This document shows positions 23,556 to 36,900 of a stretch of DNA of 64,000 nt, one piece after another; position 1 is the first letter of the stretch; each line of letters begins with the position of its first letter. The stretch is from NCBI GenBank assembly GCA_008828725.1, contig MEHQ01002695.1:482836-546835 (forward strand), in the 5' to 3' direction. The notes beneath the pieces were generated by a model. It saw only the letters and a list, made by a program, of their open reading frames with translations. It made no database searches and was not told the origin of the DNA. Both the position numbers and the translations under genes were made by a program. The DNA comes from Saccharina japonica (taxonomy: Eukaryota; Sar; Phaeophyceae; Laminariales; Laminariaceae).

Positions 23556-26500
23556 ATGCCTCAGCAAACTGGGCGGGCGACAGGTGCCAAGAAGGGCGCG
23601 AATACCCGCAAGGTTCAAGTCCCTCGCGGAGGCTTGCAGCCTGGTTCAAAATACGAGAAATTTGCTGGAACAACCCCTTCTCTGGTGCCCGCCCGCGCAG
23701 CCGCGGACCGTACTCGTACGAGCAAGGCAGTTCAGCCCAAGGGCATCTTGAAGAATTCCACGGCGAACGTGAACCCATCTGAACAAAAGCAGCAGGAAGC
23801 TGGGGATGAAGATCCGTCGGCTCTGAACGAGAGTGAGTCGCGGGTGTCTGTATCTTGCGTCGCGGCGGCTTCCCAAGCACTCTCGGTTTCCTCCCCCCCG
23901 GTATCTCGTCGTGTACTGATAGCATTTATTTTACAGCCCACCGTATGATATTCATTCAACTCGTGTTGGACCGTCCGGCCCAGCAGCCGTGCGCACCGGG
24001 CTTGAATTGCGAGGCCTCGGGAGCGCGAAGGGGTAGCGGGTGCATCGGACATTGACGCGTTGCCTCTCATGTTTTTGTCTTTGGTTGGTGCTTTGCAGCA
24101 CAAGATTTTGTGGTAGCAAAAGGGTGCTGTTTTTTTCGGCGCACCAAAAAAGGCAGCACCGGCACCGGGTACTTGACACATGCTTCTTCTCCTGTCCGGT
24201 CCGTTATTTTCACCTGCCGTTGTTCCATCATCCATCATGCATACAGCAGTATAAACCTGCGTGTACAGTCAGTACAGCACCAATACCTGGTGTCTGCTGT
24301 GCTAAGATACCCGTCACATGCATACTGATCTAGATCCCCGTTAGCCGATCGTTCCACCTTGCTTAGGGGAGTTGGGAGCAGGCAGGGGCTGCTATTAAGA
24401 AGGGCCTCATGGCTAGTGGGTGTTGGTTTCTGTGGTGCCGTGTCGGCGTCAAAATCGCCCTCAATCCGTGCGTGGATACCGATTGTTGTCGTACGTACCT
24501 GGTAGTGGATATGGATATGCCCCACCCCAACTTACGTATTATGTATGACATGACACGTAATACGTACCAGGTATATGAATACGTACCGGATGGTAAATAT
24601 TTTGTATGCCAAAAACAACCTACGACAGGTATATACTTAAGCGTTCCACGATCCATGGCTGGCAAAAAAAAGCGGCTGGATTGTATTGGACCAGCTTCGG
24701 TTGGGTTTGTTTCTACAGTATTATTGTAGTCGGATGTTTGTTCTTGGTGTACGTATATACGCATAGTGGGCGGTTGAAGAACGCTGCGAGGGGCAAAAGC
24801 GATATTTTCTCTCTCCTTCAGCTTTTTGTTATCTTCACCACATACCAGTAGGTGCCCGGCGGCAGAATATGTAATAGAATATCTCACTACTTTCCAAGGG
24901 GCACCAAAACATGAGGGAAACCTAATGCACGATACCTAGTACCAGTTTTTTTTTTTTTTTTTGTGGGATCCCGTAGGAGCTTCTGTGGGGTCCCGCGGTC
25001 TCCCGTGGGTGCATCATGGGGTGACCACGGGATCTCACCGTGGCATCCCACGGCATCCTGCAGGAGTTCCCATGGGGATCCCATGGATTCTCGTGGGATA
25101 CCGCGGGATGTCCTGCGTGGGACTTCCCACGATAAATCCCACGGGATTCCACGGTAGCTCCCGCGAGACTTCTCTCCGTGGAACTTCCAGCGGTAGTTTT
25201 CACGGGAGTTCCCCGTGGGGCCCCACGATATGTTAAGCAATAGGTATGCGCAGTGATCGGCATCATATGAGATTCTGGGCGGGTTCCCGCAGGAAGTCGT
25301 GAGATACCGCGAGATGCCGCGGGATGCTACCGCTGATTGAGTTTGTTGGTTTACTGGGCGGGATTCCGCGGCTTCCCAATTGGGATCCCACGCCTTTTCC
25401 CATGACATCTCAGGTCGGATCTCGCGGGATACCGCGGTATCTCATGGCATCTCACATGGGATCTCGCGGAATGTCCCATGGGAGTCCACGAGCAAATTAC
25501 TACTATTGTTATCGTATCAAAATACTTCAAAGCGAGCCCTATTTTATACCAAGTATATTGGTAGTATATTTCAGCTGTTTTTGCCGTGTTCTTAACGCTG
25601 CAATAGATGCACGGTTATGGTACTGCTGCGTGTTGCCCTGGAAAGTCTGTGACGGATCAGGAACTAGTAATACAGGAAATAATGGTGTACGATTGCTTGG
25701 AAGGCGTCATGTATGTCGTATCGGGACCATATTTCAGGACGGGGCGAGAACCGATTCTCCTCTACTCACGCCCTCATCGCAGCCCGAATAGGAAAAGTGG
25801 GATATTTGTTGGTTTAGAGTGATAGAAGAGGGACTACTACTGTATTACTACTACAGCTGCTGCTGCTACTACTACTGTTACTACTACTGCGGTGTTAGTC
25901 GGAATGGAATGAACGATACATTGTAGGAGGGAAAAAATAAGTGTCATGGGGGGCCATAGTAATCAGGACCCATCACGTACACTAAAACCTATATATTCCA
26001 CTAATTTTACTAATCATACTTGGTCCTGATTACTACGTTCCCCCCTAAAATAGTAATCGCATAATACAACGGAGATCGTAGCCCAAGCCCTTCTTACCAC
26101 ATCCACACAGCACGCGTGAGTGACATCCCAGAGACCTGATGGGCCCTTTTAGTACTGCAGTGCACAGAAACATAACATCTGACTCTAATTCCAAGTAATT
26201 GCCGCCACAATTGTCCCCACAACGGAACTGCTGTGCTAAAGGGGTTATAACCCTCCTGAAACTGGGACTTGAGAGGGGGGGAGGGGGGGGCGTATTCATG
26301 TGTTGCTTGCCTTAGTCTTTTGACCATTGACCACGCATTCCTTTCGAGACGGGGCACCGTTCCTACTCCTAATAGAGACAACTCCAACATTTGGGCGCTC
26401 GTTACGTTGTTTCCATATATTACTAAGAAAAGTTTTGCTAATCTTATCCCCTTCCTGTTTCGCCGCCTGTGGGCAGCATCTATCTCCTAAGATGGCGATC

Positions 26501-27953
26501 GTTTTCTCGCTACTATCTAGTGTACCAAACTGCTCTATGTCACACTCGTATATTTTCCTCATCTCCTCCTCTAGCACATCCCTTTCCTCCTTATACCTTT
26601 CACATTCTCCCACTATGTGAATTCTACTCTCTATGGCTTTGCCACATGGGCACATCTGTGCATCTACTTCCTCCTCCTCCCGGCTACTGGTATACCTCCT
26701 CCTTCTTTCTGGCAGGTCCAGGTCCCCTACACGAAATCGCAGTTTCAGCTTTTTCGCGAAGTCCATTGGGCCGTGCAGATACCTTTTCATTCCTATTCCT
26801 TCTCTCAACCCCCCGTATATCTCTAAGTGTTCTTCCCCTTCCACCTTCTTTTTTAGCGCTAGCCTTTCCCTTCTTTCCATCCTTTCTATCCTTTCTTTTA
26901 CTTCTGTCTTGTATCCGCTAAATTTCTCTATGGCCAGCATCTCTTTTTGGTTTCCTATATCCTTCCATACTTTCTCGACTACGCTATCCCACCTTATTCC
27001 AGCTCGCCCTTTGGTTACTTTCTCCCATACAGCTTTATCAGCTATGGCTGGCAACCTCTTATTTGGCATGTTCTTTACTTTATATTGCCATTTCAACTTA
27101 CGCACGTCTCTATTTGTCTTAAGTGGGTACATTCCTAGTTCTGCTCTCAATACTGTATTACTCGTCGTACTTGAGCATCCTAGTACTTTTTTAGCTGCTG
27201 TCATCTGTACTGTTTCCAGCTGTTTTACGAGCTTCGCGTTCCCTTCCCATACTTCTCCTGCATATTCTAGCTTTGGTACAATCACATTCATCAGTATACA
27301 TCTCTTAATTCTAGTATCAAGGTGCGAGTCTGTTAGGACTGCTTCCATCTTGCCTACGTGTGCCTTACCCTTGCCTATTATTTTATTTATGTGTGCATCC
27401 CAAGAGCAATCTTTTGAGATCTCTACGCTAAGGTACGTATACTGGTCTACGATCGGTAATTCATCTTCTCCCCACTTCCACTTACAAGTTACCGGACTCT
27501 CCTTATCTTCGTTACATAACTACTGCGCATTTTTTTACGTTCGCGGGGTGGGTGAATAGTAGTGCTTGTCTATTGAGCAGCCGATTTCTTCCTCCCTTTC
27601 ACGCTCAGACCCTCGAGCCTCGCGGAAACGCCAAGAACGCCGCCGTGCACAATTCAAGTAGATAGCAGCCCTGAAACGTGAAAAAAAAACAGGGTTGAAC
27701 CATTTCGGATTCGGGTTTTCGAAGCATTTGGAGTTTATTTAGAGATGAGAGCCTACCAACAGGCCTTTTTTTCGTGTGAAATGTTGAAAACTTCAGCTGT
27801 GAGTTCCATAACTGTGTTCAATACGCCGTACCAAACTGGTACTGTTTTTGGTTGCGAGAGGCGGCCCACCCCTCTCGGCCTCCTCCGCGTCTGCTCGCTT
27901 CATGGGAAACAAAAATCCACTGAACTTCTTTCTTCTGCACGTTCGTGTCATTT

Positions 27954-27990
<37 letters not shown>

Positions 27991-30900
27991 GTTTGCGCTT
28001 GCCGAGCAGAGGCGTGGAACTGCATATTCTGCTACCTGGAGTACTATCAAGACAGCGTGGGGGGCGAAATCGACAAGCTCGTGGACGACTCGAAGCTCTA
28101 CTCGTTCGGCGACAGACACATCAGGCATGTGGCGGTCTTGGCCGGCCTCCAGAGCGCGTTCGAGGTGGGTGGGTGGGTTTCTTCGCCTGCGTAACCCTTT
28201 CCTGTTCTCGCTCAAGTTTTTGTTGCTCTACTTTGTACGGCTATGTCCCGTGAGTGTAAGGACCCTTTCGGTTGTTATATCGTGGGTCTCGTATAAATAG
28301 GTGGGAAACTGGTTGATGTCTTGAATTGAAAATAATGTATTGAGTGTTTAGCGTTGCATCGTACGGTAGGCTTCGGTGAATGTTGTCAAATGAGGGCCGG
28401 GTGTCGCAGGGGTGTAAATTATTCGTTTCCGCAGTACCAGTTTTAGCTTTTTTGTACGTATAGGGTTGAAAAACAATCTGCCGTGACTAACTGTGGTGAC
28501 AGGGTGTTTTTGTTGTACACTCACAGTGGAGGAGTTTGGCGTTTGACGGCAGGAACCTGTAGACTATCTGGCACATTATATAGTGACCGACCTGCCCGTA
28601 ACTATATGGACCATTTTGGGTTACATAGGTACCTGGTATGTGGGACCGTACCACGCCCATGGCAGTCGGGGGGCGTTCCGTCTACACGTTATGTATGAAA
28701 GCTGAAGCTTCCGGCTACCGAACAAGTGCCCCAGCCGCTGGCTAGAGAGGCGTGTCTGCGGAGGGGGGGGCGTACTCATTTGTTGCTTACCTTAGTCATT
28801 TTATCATTGACTACGCATCTCTTTCGAGATGGAGGGGGGGGGTGTACTCGATATTCATGCATGGTCGTAGCCGTATGGCCATAGACCCTCGCATCCCTAC
28901 AACGCCGGGACGGAGCATGTCGGGTTTTCAACGACCAGGCAGACACTGCTAGCACCAAGCGCGAAGCGCCTTGAGGTGTTGGGCGAGTCGCATGAAGGGA
29001 GCGCTGCATCTTACTAAGAACAGCTTGTGAGGCGGACTTGCATATGGATGACAGCTTCGATGGGTGGGGGGGGGGGGGCCGGTCCCCCCGCCCCCCCCCC
29101 CCAACCCGAAAGAGATGCGTAGCAATAATAAAATGACTAAGGTAAGCACCACATGAGTCCGCCCCCCCCCCCCAACGCCGGGACGGAGCATGTCGGGTTT
29201 TCACCGACCGGGGGGGGGGGGGGGGTCGACACCGTTATTTGGTACCCCGTAACCCTTCACTGTTAAAAACAAACATCCCTCCCTGATTCCAAGTGATTTG
29301 TCCCCGAACACGTGGTTGCGATTCAAAACGGGCTAGTCAGTGCCAAGAACTTGACAGCTACTTGTTGTGGAAGCGGTTGAGCTTTGGTCGTGTGCGGATA
29401 TAAGTACTGTGGGCTTGAACCGCGAAGGCGTGAGAAAATCGCGACATCGTTATACAGCAACGTACAAGCAGATTGTCCTCCACGGACACTACGAGTACGT
29501 AGTGTCGATCTCAGAGCAGCTACATCTGGGGCCCTGTTGGCCTTTCAACGCGGACTATTTGTTCGCTTTTTTTTATTCACTGACGCAATAAACGCGGCAT
29601 GTTCACTACTTGTGGACGCCTCAAGGAGCCTTTTACCCACCCCCCCCCTATATCTGAAATATATCGGTTTGGTTGGCGTCGATTGGGGACGATGCTGTGA
29701 AACACGACTCTCACTGGGTGACCTAGGCAACCAGGGTACCTCTTTTTGTTTTGGCGGTCACCACGGCTGGCGGTCGAGTTGGATTATTTGTGCGGGGTGG
29801 AGAACCTTAACTTCGCTCAAGAGAAATGATATATCACGTAGTGTATATATGGTGAGGCACTCACGAGGCAGATACATAATATACCCATTGCTGTCTCTGG
29901 AAGTGGCCACACCAGAAAAATAACAAAACATCGAAGCTGTCATCCAGTGCAAGTCCGCCTCACAGCCGGGTTCTTGGTAGGATGCAGCTCACCCTTCATG
30001 CGACTCGCCCAACATCTCACGGCGTTTCGCGCTTGGTGCAAACAATGTCTTCCTGGTCGGTGAAATGAAAACCCGTACGTGCCCCGTCCCGGCATTGTAG
30101 GGATGCGAGGGTCTATGGTCATACGACGACTGCCATGCATGACATGAGTACACCTCCCCCAGTTGGCTTTGACCTTAGCGTTTGAACAGAGTCAAACACG
30201 AAACTACTGTAGCCACCAATCCAAACAAAAAAGGCCGACACTCGTGAAATACTGCATGTTACCCAGCGAAGCATCAAATCAGCTGAGCTGCATGGTACGG
30301 GCTGGGCAGCCTTTGCCCAGTCATTTGGCCCTCCGTAGCCTCCTGATACACAGAGGTCCAATTCATATATGTACCATTACGGGGGACGATAGTAAATAGG
30401 ACCTTCGGTACATACAAAAATCTATATATTCCCTAATTTTACTAACAATATTTGGTCCTATTTACTATGGTCTTCCGTAAAAGTGCACTGTACAGAAACC
30501 TAACTACCACTCTAATTTCAAGTGTTTTTGTCCCCACACCGAGAGTACAATCCTAAAGAGGTTCTTATACATTTTTTGCCGTACCGTTACCTCCTCGGTT
30601 ACTGTGTCCTTGCCCTCCCTCACTCTGCCCCCCCCCCCCCCCGCGCCCCTCCCACCCACCCTCCACCCCTCTCGCCCGCCCATGACGGCCCTCCTCTGCG
30701 AATGAACGAAACAGAAAATGACCAGCAAGGTTCAGAGCATGAAGGACACCGACCATCGGCCGGTCGTGTTCAACAGCGAGTCCATCCAGAACCTTGTCGC
30801 CACCCAAAACAAGCTGATCAAGTTCGAGCTGGTGTCGAAGCTGGGTGTCGTGGAGAGCGGCAAGCTTGAGGCCGTCCTGTCCGTGGACAGCAAGCTTCGC

Positions 30901-33900
30901 CCGCGCGCGGCCGCCTGCCACGAAGCCGTGCTGGGGCAGGTGACGGGGACGCAAACGGAAGAGGAGGTATATCGTACTGCTGTTTGTTGGCATTCTGCGG
31001 CATTTGTTTCGAATTTTTCCTCCACTAAGCTTGGTTTTTGTTTTACGCACACAGTAGTAGTTGCACTGTTCGTTGGCCTTCTGCGGCATTTTTCTCGACG
31101 TTTTTGGGCGTATCTCGACATTCCCCTGCATTACGTGTGGTTTTGACACCGGTTTACTGGTACTGTGTATTGTCCCTGTCTTCGGCGTTTCTCTAGACAT
31201 TTTTCGGCGTTTCTCGTCGTTTTCCTGTTTTTTTGTTACGTGTCTTAAGAGGATATAACCGAGGGGGGGCGGTTATTCTGACGGTCGTGAAGAAAACATA
31301 TTTGTTTCCGTGCCGAGAGGCATTCGGATACACTACGCACTCAGTTTACATTTTATCTCGTGCAGTGTATTGTGTGTAATGCAGTGTGGCAGAGGAGGGG
31401 CGTCCGCTCAAAAGTAAGCATCGCTTTGTGTTTGGTGCCAGCGAACGGCAGTCTATCCCCGTTGGCAAGACCAAACCCGCGGGATGGTTGGTGATAGAAG
31501 ATAAAACGGGAGCGTTCCCTGCCAGTGCAATGCTGGTAGATATGTTTCGCAGTTTTCGCTGCGCCGCATGGCTACTGTCGATTAAAACAAAAGTAGGGGA
31601 GGGCGCACGCTGTCTGCCACTTTATCGAGAGAATTGTACTGTGTTTTTCTTCTACTACTACCAGGTACACATGCTTCGTGACACTATTAATATGTGCCTA
31701 GGACACATGACTACCTCGTCATAAACAAATCGTGTCATGCACCGAGGTGTTTCCGGTAGAATTGATCGGTTACAAAACGGCACGGGTTTTTTACCTCCAA
31801 ATGGTGTTGGAAACTCTACGGCTGCTGAAAACGTCCCTTACGAAAAGTACGTGCGTCCTGTGAATCGGAAAGAAAGCAGCGTCGTAGCTGAAATTTTATC
31901 CCACCCTCTCCATGAGTGGACTTGCAGCTTACCCCCTTGCGGAGGAGGGAACTGACTACGTAAGCCACTCGAAAAAAGCAGAGATGTCCACGGGTCGAGT
32001 CGAAACTCGCGGCTCGGCTCGGCTCGGCTCGGCTCGGCTCGGCTCGGCCCGGCTCGGGTAACACTGACCGAATCCGACCCATGGGAATTTGAAAACCTCC
32101 TGACCCGACCCGATAAGACGCGACCCAAACCGACCCGACCCGACCCGTGATAGTTTGGGAACTTCCTGGCCCGACCCGCGGGTTGGGGTCATGACCCGTG
32201 AAGAGCCCTGGAAAACATAGTTGGAATAAGTCGTCGGGGCGAGGAACGCGCGACTCGTAATGTTTGGCTGGTGACACCTAATGTGCCAATGGGAACAGTA
32301 CTGCATCTCAACTTACCGAGTATGTTTTTACACGTTTTCAGCGGCTGTCCCTGGCGGGGAATTTTGAAATAAGACGTTTTATTGTCAGACGTCGTCCGTG
32401 CTTTCTACGAGAGCTTTCGGCAGAAACTGGCAGTTGCGTAGGGCCTGGATTTGGCTTGTGTTTTTAAAGGGCGCAAGATGTTGCCCAGGGTCCAAATAGT
32501 TGCCCAAAAACACGGCTGGCATTCCAACATCGTCAAGAATTCGGCGAATCTTTGGGCCCTTGGCACAGCCTTGCGCCGTCGTGAAGAGTTAGAACCCAGG
32601 CCTTGTGCGAACTGTCGGTACCAAAATACTTGGCAAAGCTCTCGCAGATTTGAATATGCAAATTCCTGGTTTTTCACACAAAGGCACTTAACGATCTGTC
32701 AGGGACTGTAAGGATATCGTAATCGGCTCATCAATACTCTCGCGATCCTAAAATTCCCGGGGAAAAAATGGCGTATTCGTATGATCTCCCGATATACAGC
32801 TCCTAAAACAATGTTAAAAAAAAAAAGTAGTTTTGAGCGTCGAGATATATTGATGATCCCATTAGTGTACAGTAGGTCTGAAGCGTACGGGGAAAATATC
32901 GTGCTACGAGTCGTCGCCACTCTCTTCGCGTTCCCGTCGAAAACTAATAGCACTGCGGAACCCATCATTCGTTATGGCTACTGCTATTGATAGTATCCAT
33001 GCGTGTTTCGCCGTATCCACCGAGCTGCCACGTGGTATTGCCAGACACCGCCTGTATTGACTTGACACCATATATTGTTTTACAGTAGTAATTATTCGCC
33101 GCGCTTTGCCCCCCACATCGTATTTCCCGAAAACCGCCTGTGCTTGGCGTGTGCGTCCTTTTTTATCCCTTGTCGCAAAAAATAAAAGCGCATGATACAG
33201 CAAAGCCTGAGCCGGCAGCGGCTGGAACAGTGGCAGTGGAAGCTAGACGCCCAGGGCCTTCTCCTCGAGACATCTTCCAACTGCTTCGATCGCACCCAGG
33301 CTCTAAACGCCACGAGCAAGCACGACACGAAGCAGCCGGAGAAGACCATGGATGCCGGAGGAGCGGCGGGGATAGCGCAAACCCCAGGAATGGCGCCCGC
33401 TTTCGCCACCGCCGCCTACGGCACTAACGCACCCCCGTTCCTCTCTCCCGGGGCCGCTATGACCGAGGGTGCCCGTGGAGGCATAGGTGGCGGAGGCACT
33501 GGCCTCACCGGCGGCGCTGGGCCCCCCCTAGGGGCCATCGACTTTTCCTACTTTCCCGAATGGGAAGTTGATATGGAAGCGGAGATGGCGGGAGCGATGG
33601 AGGTGGTGGCGGCGGTGGCTGCTAAGGGAGAGCCCGGCCAGTCGGCCATCACGGCTGCTGAAAGTGACGACGAGGAGCCGACTCCACCCCTCGTGTCCGA
33701 CTCCGACTCCGGGAGCGACGATGGCGACGATGGTGCGGGCCGCGGCGGGGAGGCAGGAGGAGCGACGGCGCCGAGGGGAGGCAAACCTCCTGTAGAACGC
33801 GGCGCAATCGGGAAAGCTGCTGCTGGCGTTGGGCCAGGAAAAGGCGTCGCGGAGGGGCAAGGAGCCAGGAACGATAAAAAACGTGGAGAAGGCGGGCAAG

Positions 33901-36900
33901 GCGCCGCCGGCGCGAAAAAGGGAGGAGTACGTCCTGGTGCTGGTCCTGGTGTCGGTCCCGGTGCTGGTGCTGGTACTCGTGCTGGTGCTGGTGCCGGTGC
34001 CGGTACTCGCGCTGGTGCCGGTGCGGGTGCTACCGTGGCTGCCACTCCTCTGGCGGGAACTGCGGCTACCGGCGTTCCTACAAGAGGGGCAGGAGGCGCC
34101 GCTGCTGCGGCTGGCGCTGGCCAAACATGGGAGCGTTTCGGCGACGAGGACGTTAAGGGCGAAATTGATTACTGCCACGTCGAGACGTGGATCAAACAGG
34201 TTGCGTCGCGAGAGGTTGTGGCCAGCCGGGCGCAAGTGAAACGGTATCTTCGTGGCAGGATTGACGAAGGTGCCTACCGCGTGCCGTTCTTACCCCCACC
34301 CCCCCCCTCCCCTGGTATTTAGTTTCTTGGCGTTTTTGGCGAACTGTGTGACCCATAAATAGCAAATGAACAATGATTGTGAGTGTCAGGTGGTGGTCTC
34401 ATCAGCTTGTATGCAATAGGGCTGTTGATGTTGCTGTTGCTCCTAACGTTAGCGCCGTTTTCCGCGCCGATATCGTTCGCTGTCGTTGTTCTTGTCTTTG
34501 TTGTTGTTGGAAGTGTCGTTCCTGTGCTGTCCATGCTGATATTGTACGGCGTTAGTGCAGAGGAAGATAGTTTAAGCCTTGCTTGTCGGAATCTCCGTGT
34601 CCAAGTGCCGCCTTCGATAACCTACGTGCAAACCCCGGAAGCGGGGGGGGGGGGCTAGCCATGGTCAGACTGGAAACCGTCTCTCTTCAAAGCAAGCTCT
34701 TGCCGCTCACCTCCCTGACCAAACAAACGTGGTCGAGCCAGTACCCCGTCCGTTATTACCTGACTGCGAAGACACCACCTCAGGTAATTCCGCAGACATC
34801 CTGCTTCTAAACATTCCCCTTCTGCCCCCGCTCCGCTTCGTCTCCTGTGGAAAACCACTGCCCGTGGCATCCAGCCGTTTTCACGATGATCTTAGAGAGC
34901 TGCAACAGCGACATCCGCAATGCCGTCCTTTGCTGCGCGGGAATGCTCCAGCCGCCAGTAACCATCCCCCAGGTGAGAGAGATAGCGAATAATAGAAGCG
35001 CCCAAGAGGCCCCTTGGAAAATAACGCCTACCTGGTAAAGTTTGGACCAACGTTCCCGAGATTTTCCGCACTTCTCAGCAGGAGAAAATAGTGCCTCCTG
35101 TTTGGAACAACCTTCGAGAGTTTCCGGACTTCATCAGCAGGACAAATAGAGAGAGTAAAAAAAAACTCGAGGAGTGGAAACCTCAAAATGTATGAAGCCC
35201 TACGAGTAGTGGTTTTTCTTCGGGCTCTCTGGTTAGTAAGAAAGAGCGACGGATTCGAGACTATATTTTTCAGATTATTTTCCCGAGTCGCGGACGTTCG
35301 TTGAACTAACGGTTCTTTCAGCACGGATAAAGCAAACTTTGAAACCCGGAGAAGTAAGGCGTCAGTTTGGAGCAGTTCCAGGTCAACTTATGCGTGTATC
35401 ATATGCGTGTATTTTATAGAAACCGTTGCAAAATGGAGATGGTTTCTTTCTCGTGCGGTATCCTGAGTAGATAAAGACTTCGCTTTTTTTCGAACCAGAG
35501 TGATATTTTTCCAAGACCCCGACTCAATCGGCGAATACGAAGAGTAGTCCGCGGTAGTGGCTCGAAGCTGGTGTTGGTCCCACCGCGATAAACCGTCGCG
35601 ATTTTACTATTCCTATATACCGAAACACTGGCTCTACTTCCGTTGGCGAGTGCGTTTCTCTCTCCGAGGTACTGCGCCCCTGCCTCCACTCCTTGAGTCG
35701 TGCACCCCACCCAGTCAGCGACAACAAGTTGACGAACTGGATTGCCCGTACGAAGCGTGTAAGATCTGGTTGGACCTTGTCCCCTCTAGGTATACCTGCA
35801 GGAACCCGTCTTTGCGTCTTCTGTGTCGCCCACCTCCAGTCCATAAAAACAAAACGCGAACGACCTCGTTTGCTCGCTTTATTTCGCCCCTACGAGCTCC
35901 TCACCGTTTTGTTTTGCTCGTGACACGCTTTCTAATTTTAGCTGTGTTCGGTCTGCGCAACGGCAGGGAGCTGGAGCTAGACGCGGCGGCGGCGGCGGCG
36001 GCGCACAGGAGGGGACGCTTTTGGAAGATAACGAGGACGACGAGGGCATTGTCGCGAACGCCCGCGATCTGCTGCGCAACGGATGTCGGGTACGTACGTA
36101 CATACATATGCGGGAACAACGTGAGGGGGTGTACTTCATATCCATGCATGGCCGTAGGCGTATATGACCATAAACCCTCGCATCCCTACAATGCCGGGAC
36201 GGAGAATATCGAGTTTTCACCGACCATGCAGGCATTGGTAGCACCAAACGCGGCACGTGGGGGGTCGTGTAAATCGTAGAACACCGGGTGCTCGTTGGAC
36301 GCGCGTGCCGAACTCGCCTTTGACACCCCGGCGTTCATGCCTCGCGTAAAATTGATGTCTCGCTCGGGAAAACCGGGCGGACTTTGCAGAAAACGAATGC
36401 AGTTCATTCTGAGTAGAGATCGGTTTGCTTCGCACCCGAGNACTAACTTCCATCAAAGGCATGTGGTCGTTACGAGACACCCTGAGTACATCCTTCCCAT
36501 TTTACTCTCAAGACCCAAATCCAACCTAGGAAACCCGGGGATGTATTCAGGATGTCCCCTGATGATCACATGCCACAGAGGCACAGGGGTAAGCACCAAG
36601 CTGGCCCCGATTGATCACGGATGTTAGATAATTTCGGCAAGTCCCCCTTCGACACCCAGCATCTCGGGGCGTATAAAAGGGGCCAGGATGAATTTTGGCG
36701 ATACACACATCAGGAATGAAACTATCGTCCCGGCGGTTTGCTAGTCAAACGGCATGCGCGGTATATAGGGGTGGAATAAAGGGGGGGGGGGGGTGTACTC
36801 ATGTTGTGCACGGCCGTAGTCATATGACCATAGACCCTCGCATCCCTACAATGCCGGGACGGAGCGCGTTGGGTTTTCACCAACCAGGCAGATATTGCTT

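Larger units (their letters stand above)
23833..28009 (+). other. 4.2-kb first intron of the KH/SAM gene
   Basis: The intron contains a palindromic minisatellite, a MITE and a minus-strand LINE, all listed separately. It ends with a (TTG)12 tract at 27955-27991, just before the acceptor CGAGCAG. No other coding exon was found. Confidence 0.55.
28165..30714 (+). other. Repeat-filled second intron of the KH/SAM gene
   Basis: The 2.5-kb intron is largely retroelement fragments: LINE tails in both orientations, element B copies and a MITE. The parts before 28767 and between 29226 and 29650 show no recognised feature. Confidence 0.5.

Noticed and set aside
26633-27559. 308-residue plus-strand frame opposite the LINE
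   Set aside because: It is the antisense of the reverse-transcriptase frame. The minus-strand product has recognisable LINE motifs.
33528-34235. 235-residue minus-strand open frame
   Set aside because: It is the shadow of the plus-strand exon at 33201-34199. Its Ser/Thr/Gly repeats mirror the Gly/Ala repeat codons.
35557-36279. 240-residue plus-strand frame over exon 35967-36089
   Set aside because: It uses a different frame from the phase-consistent exon and runs into an element B copy. The spliced frame (LLEDNEDDEGIVANARDLL) is more protein-like.
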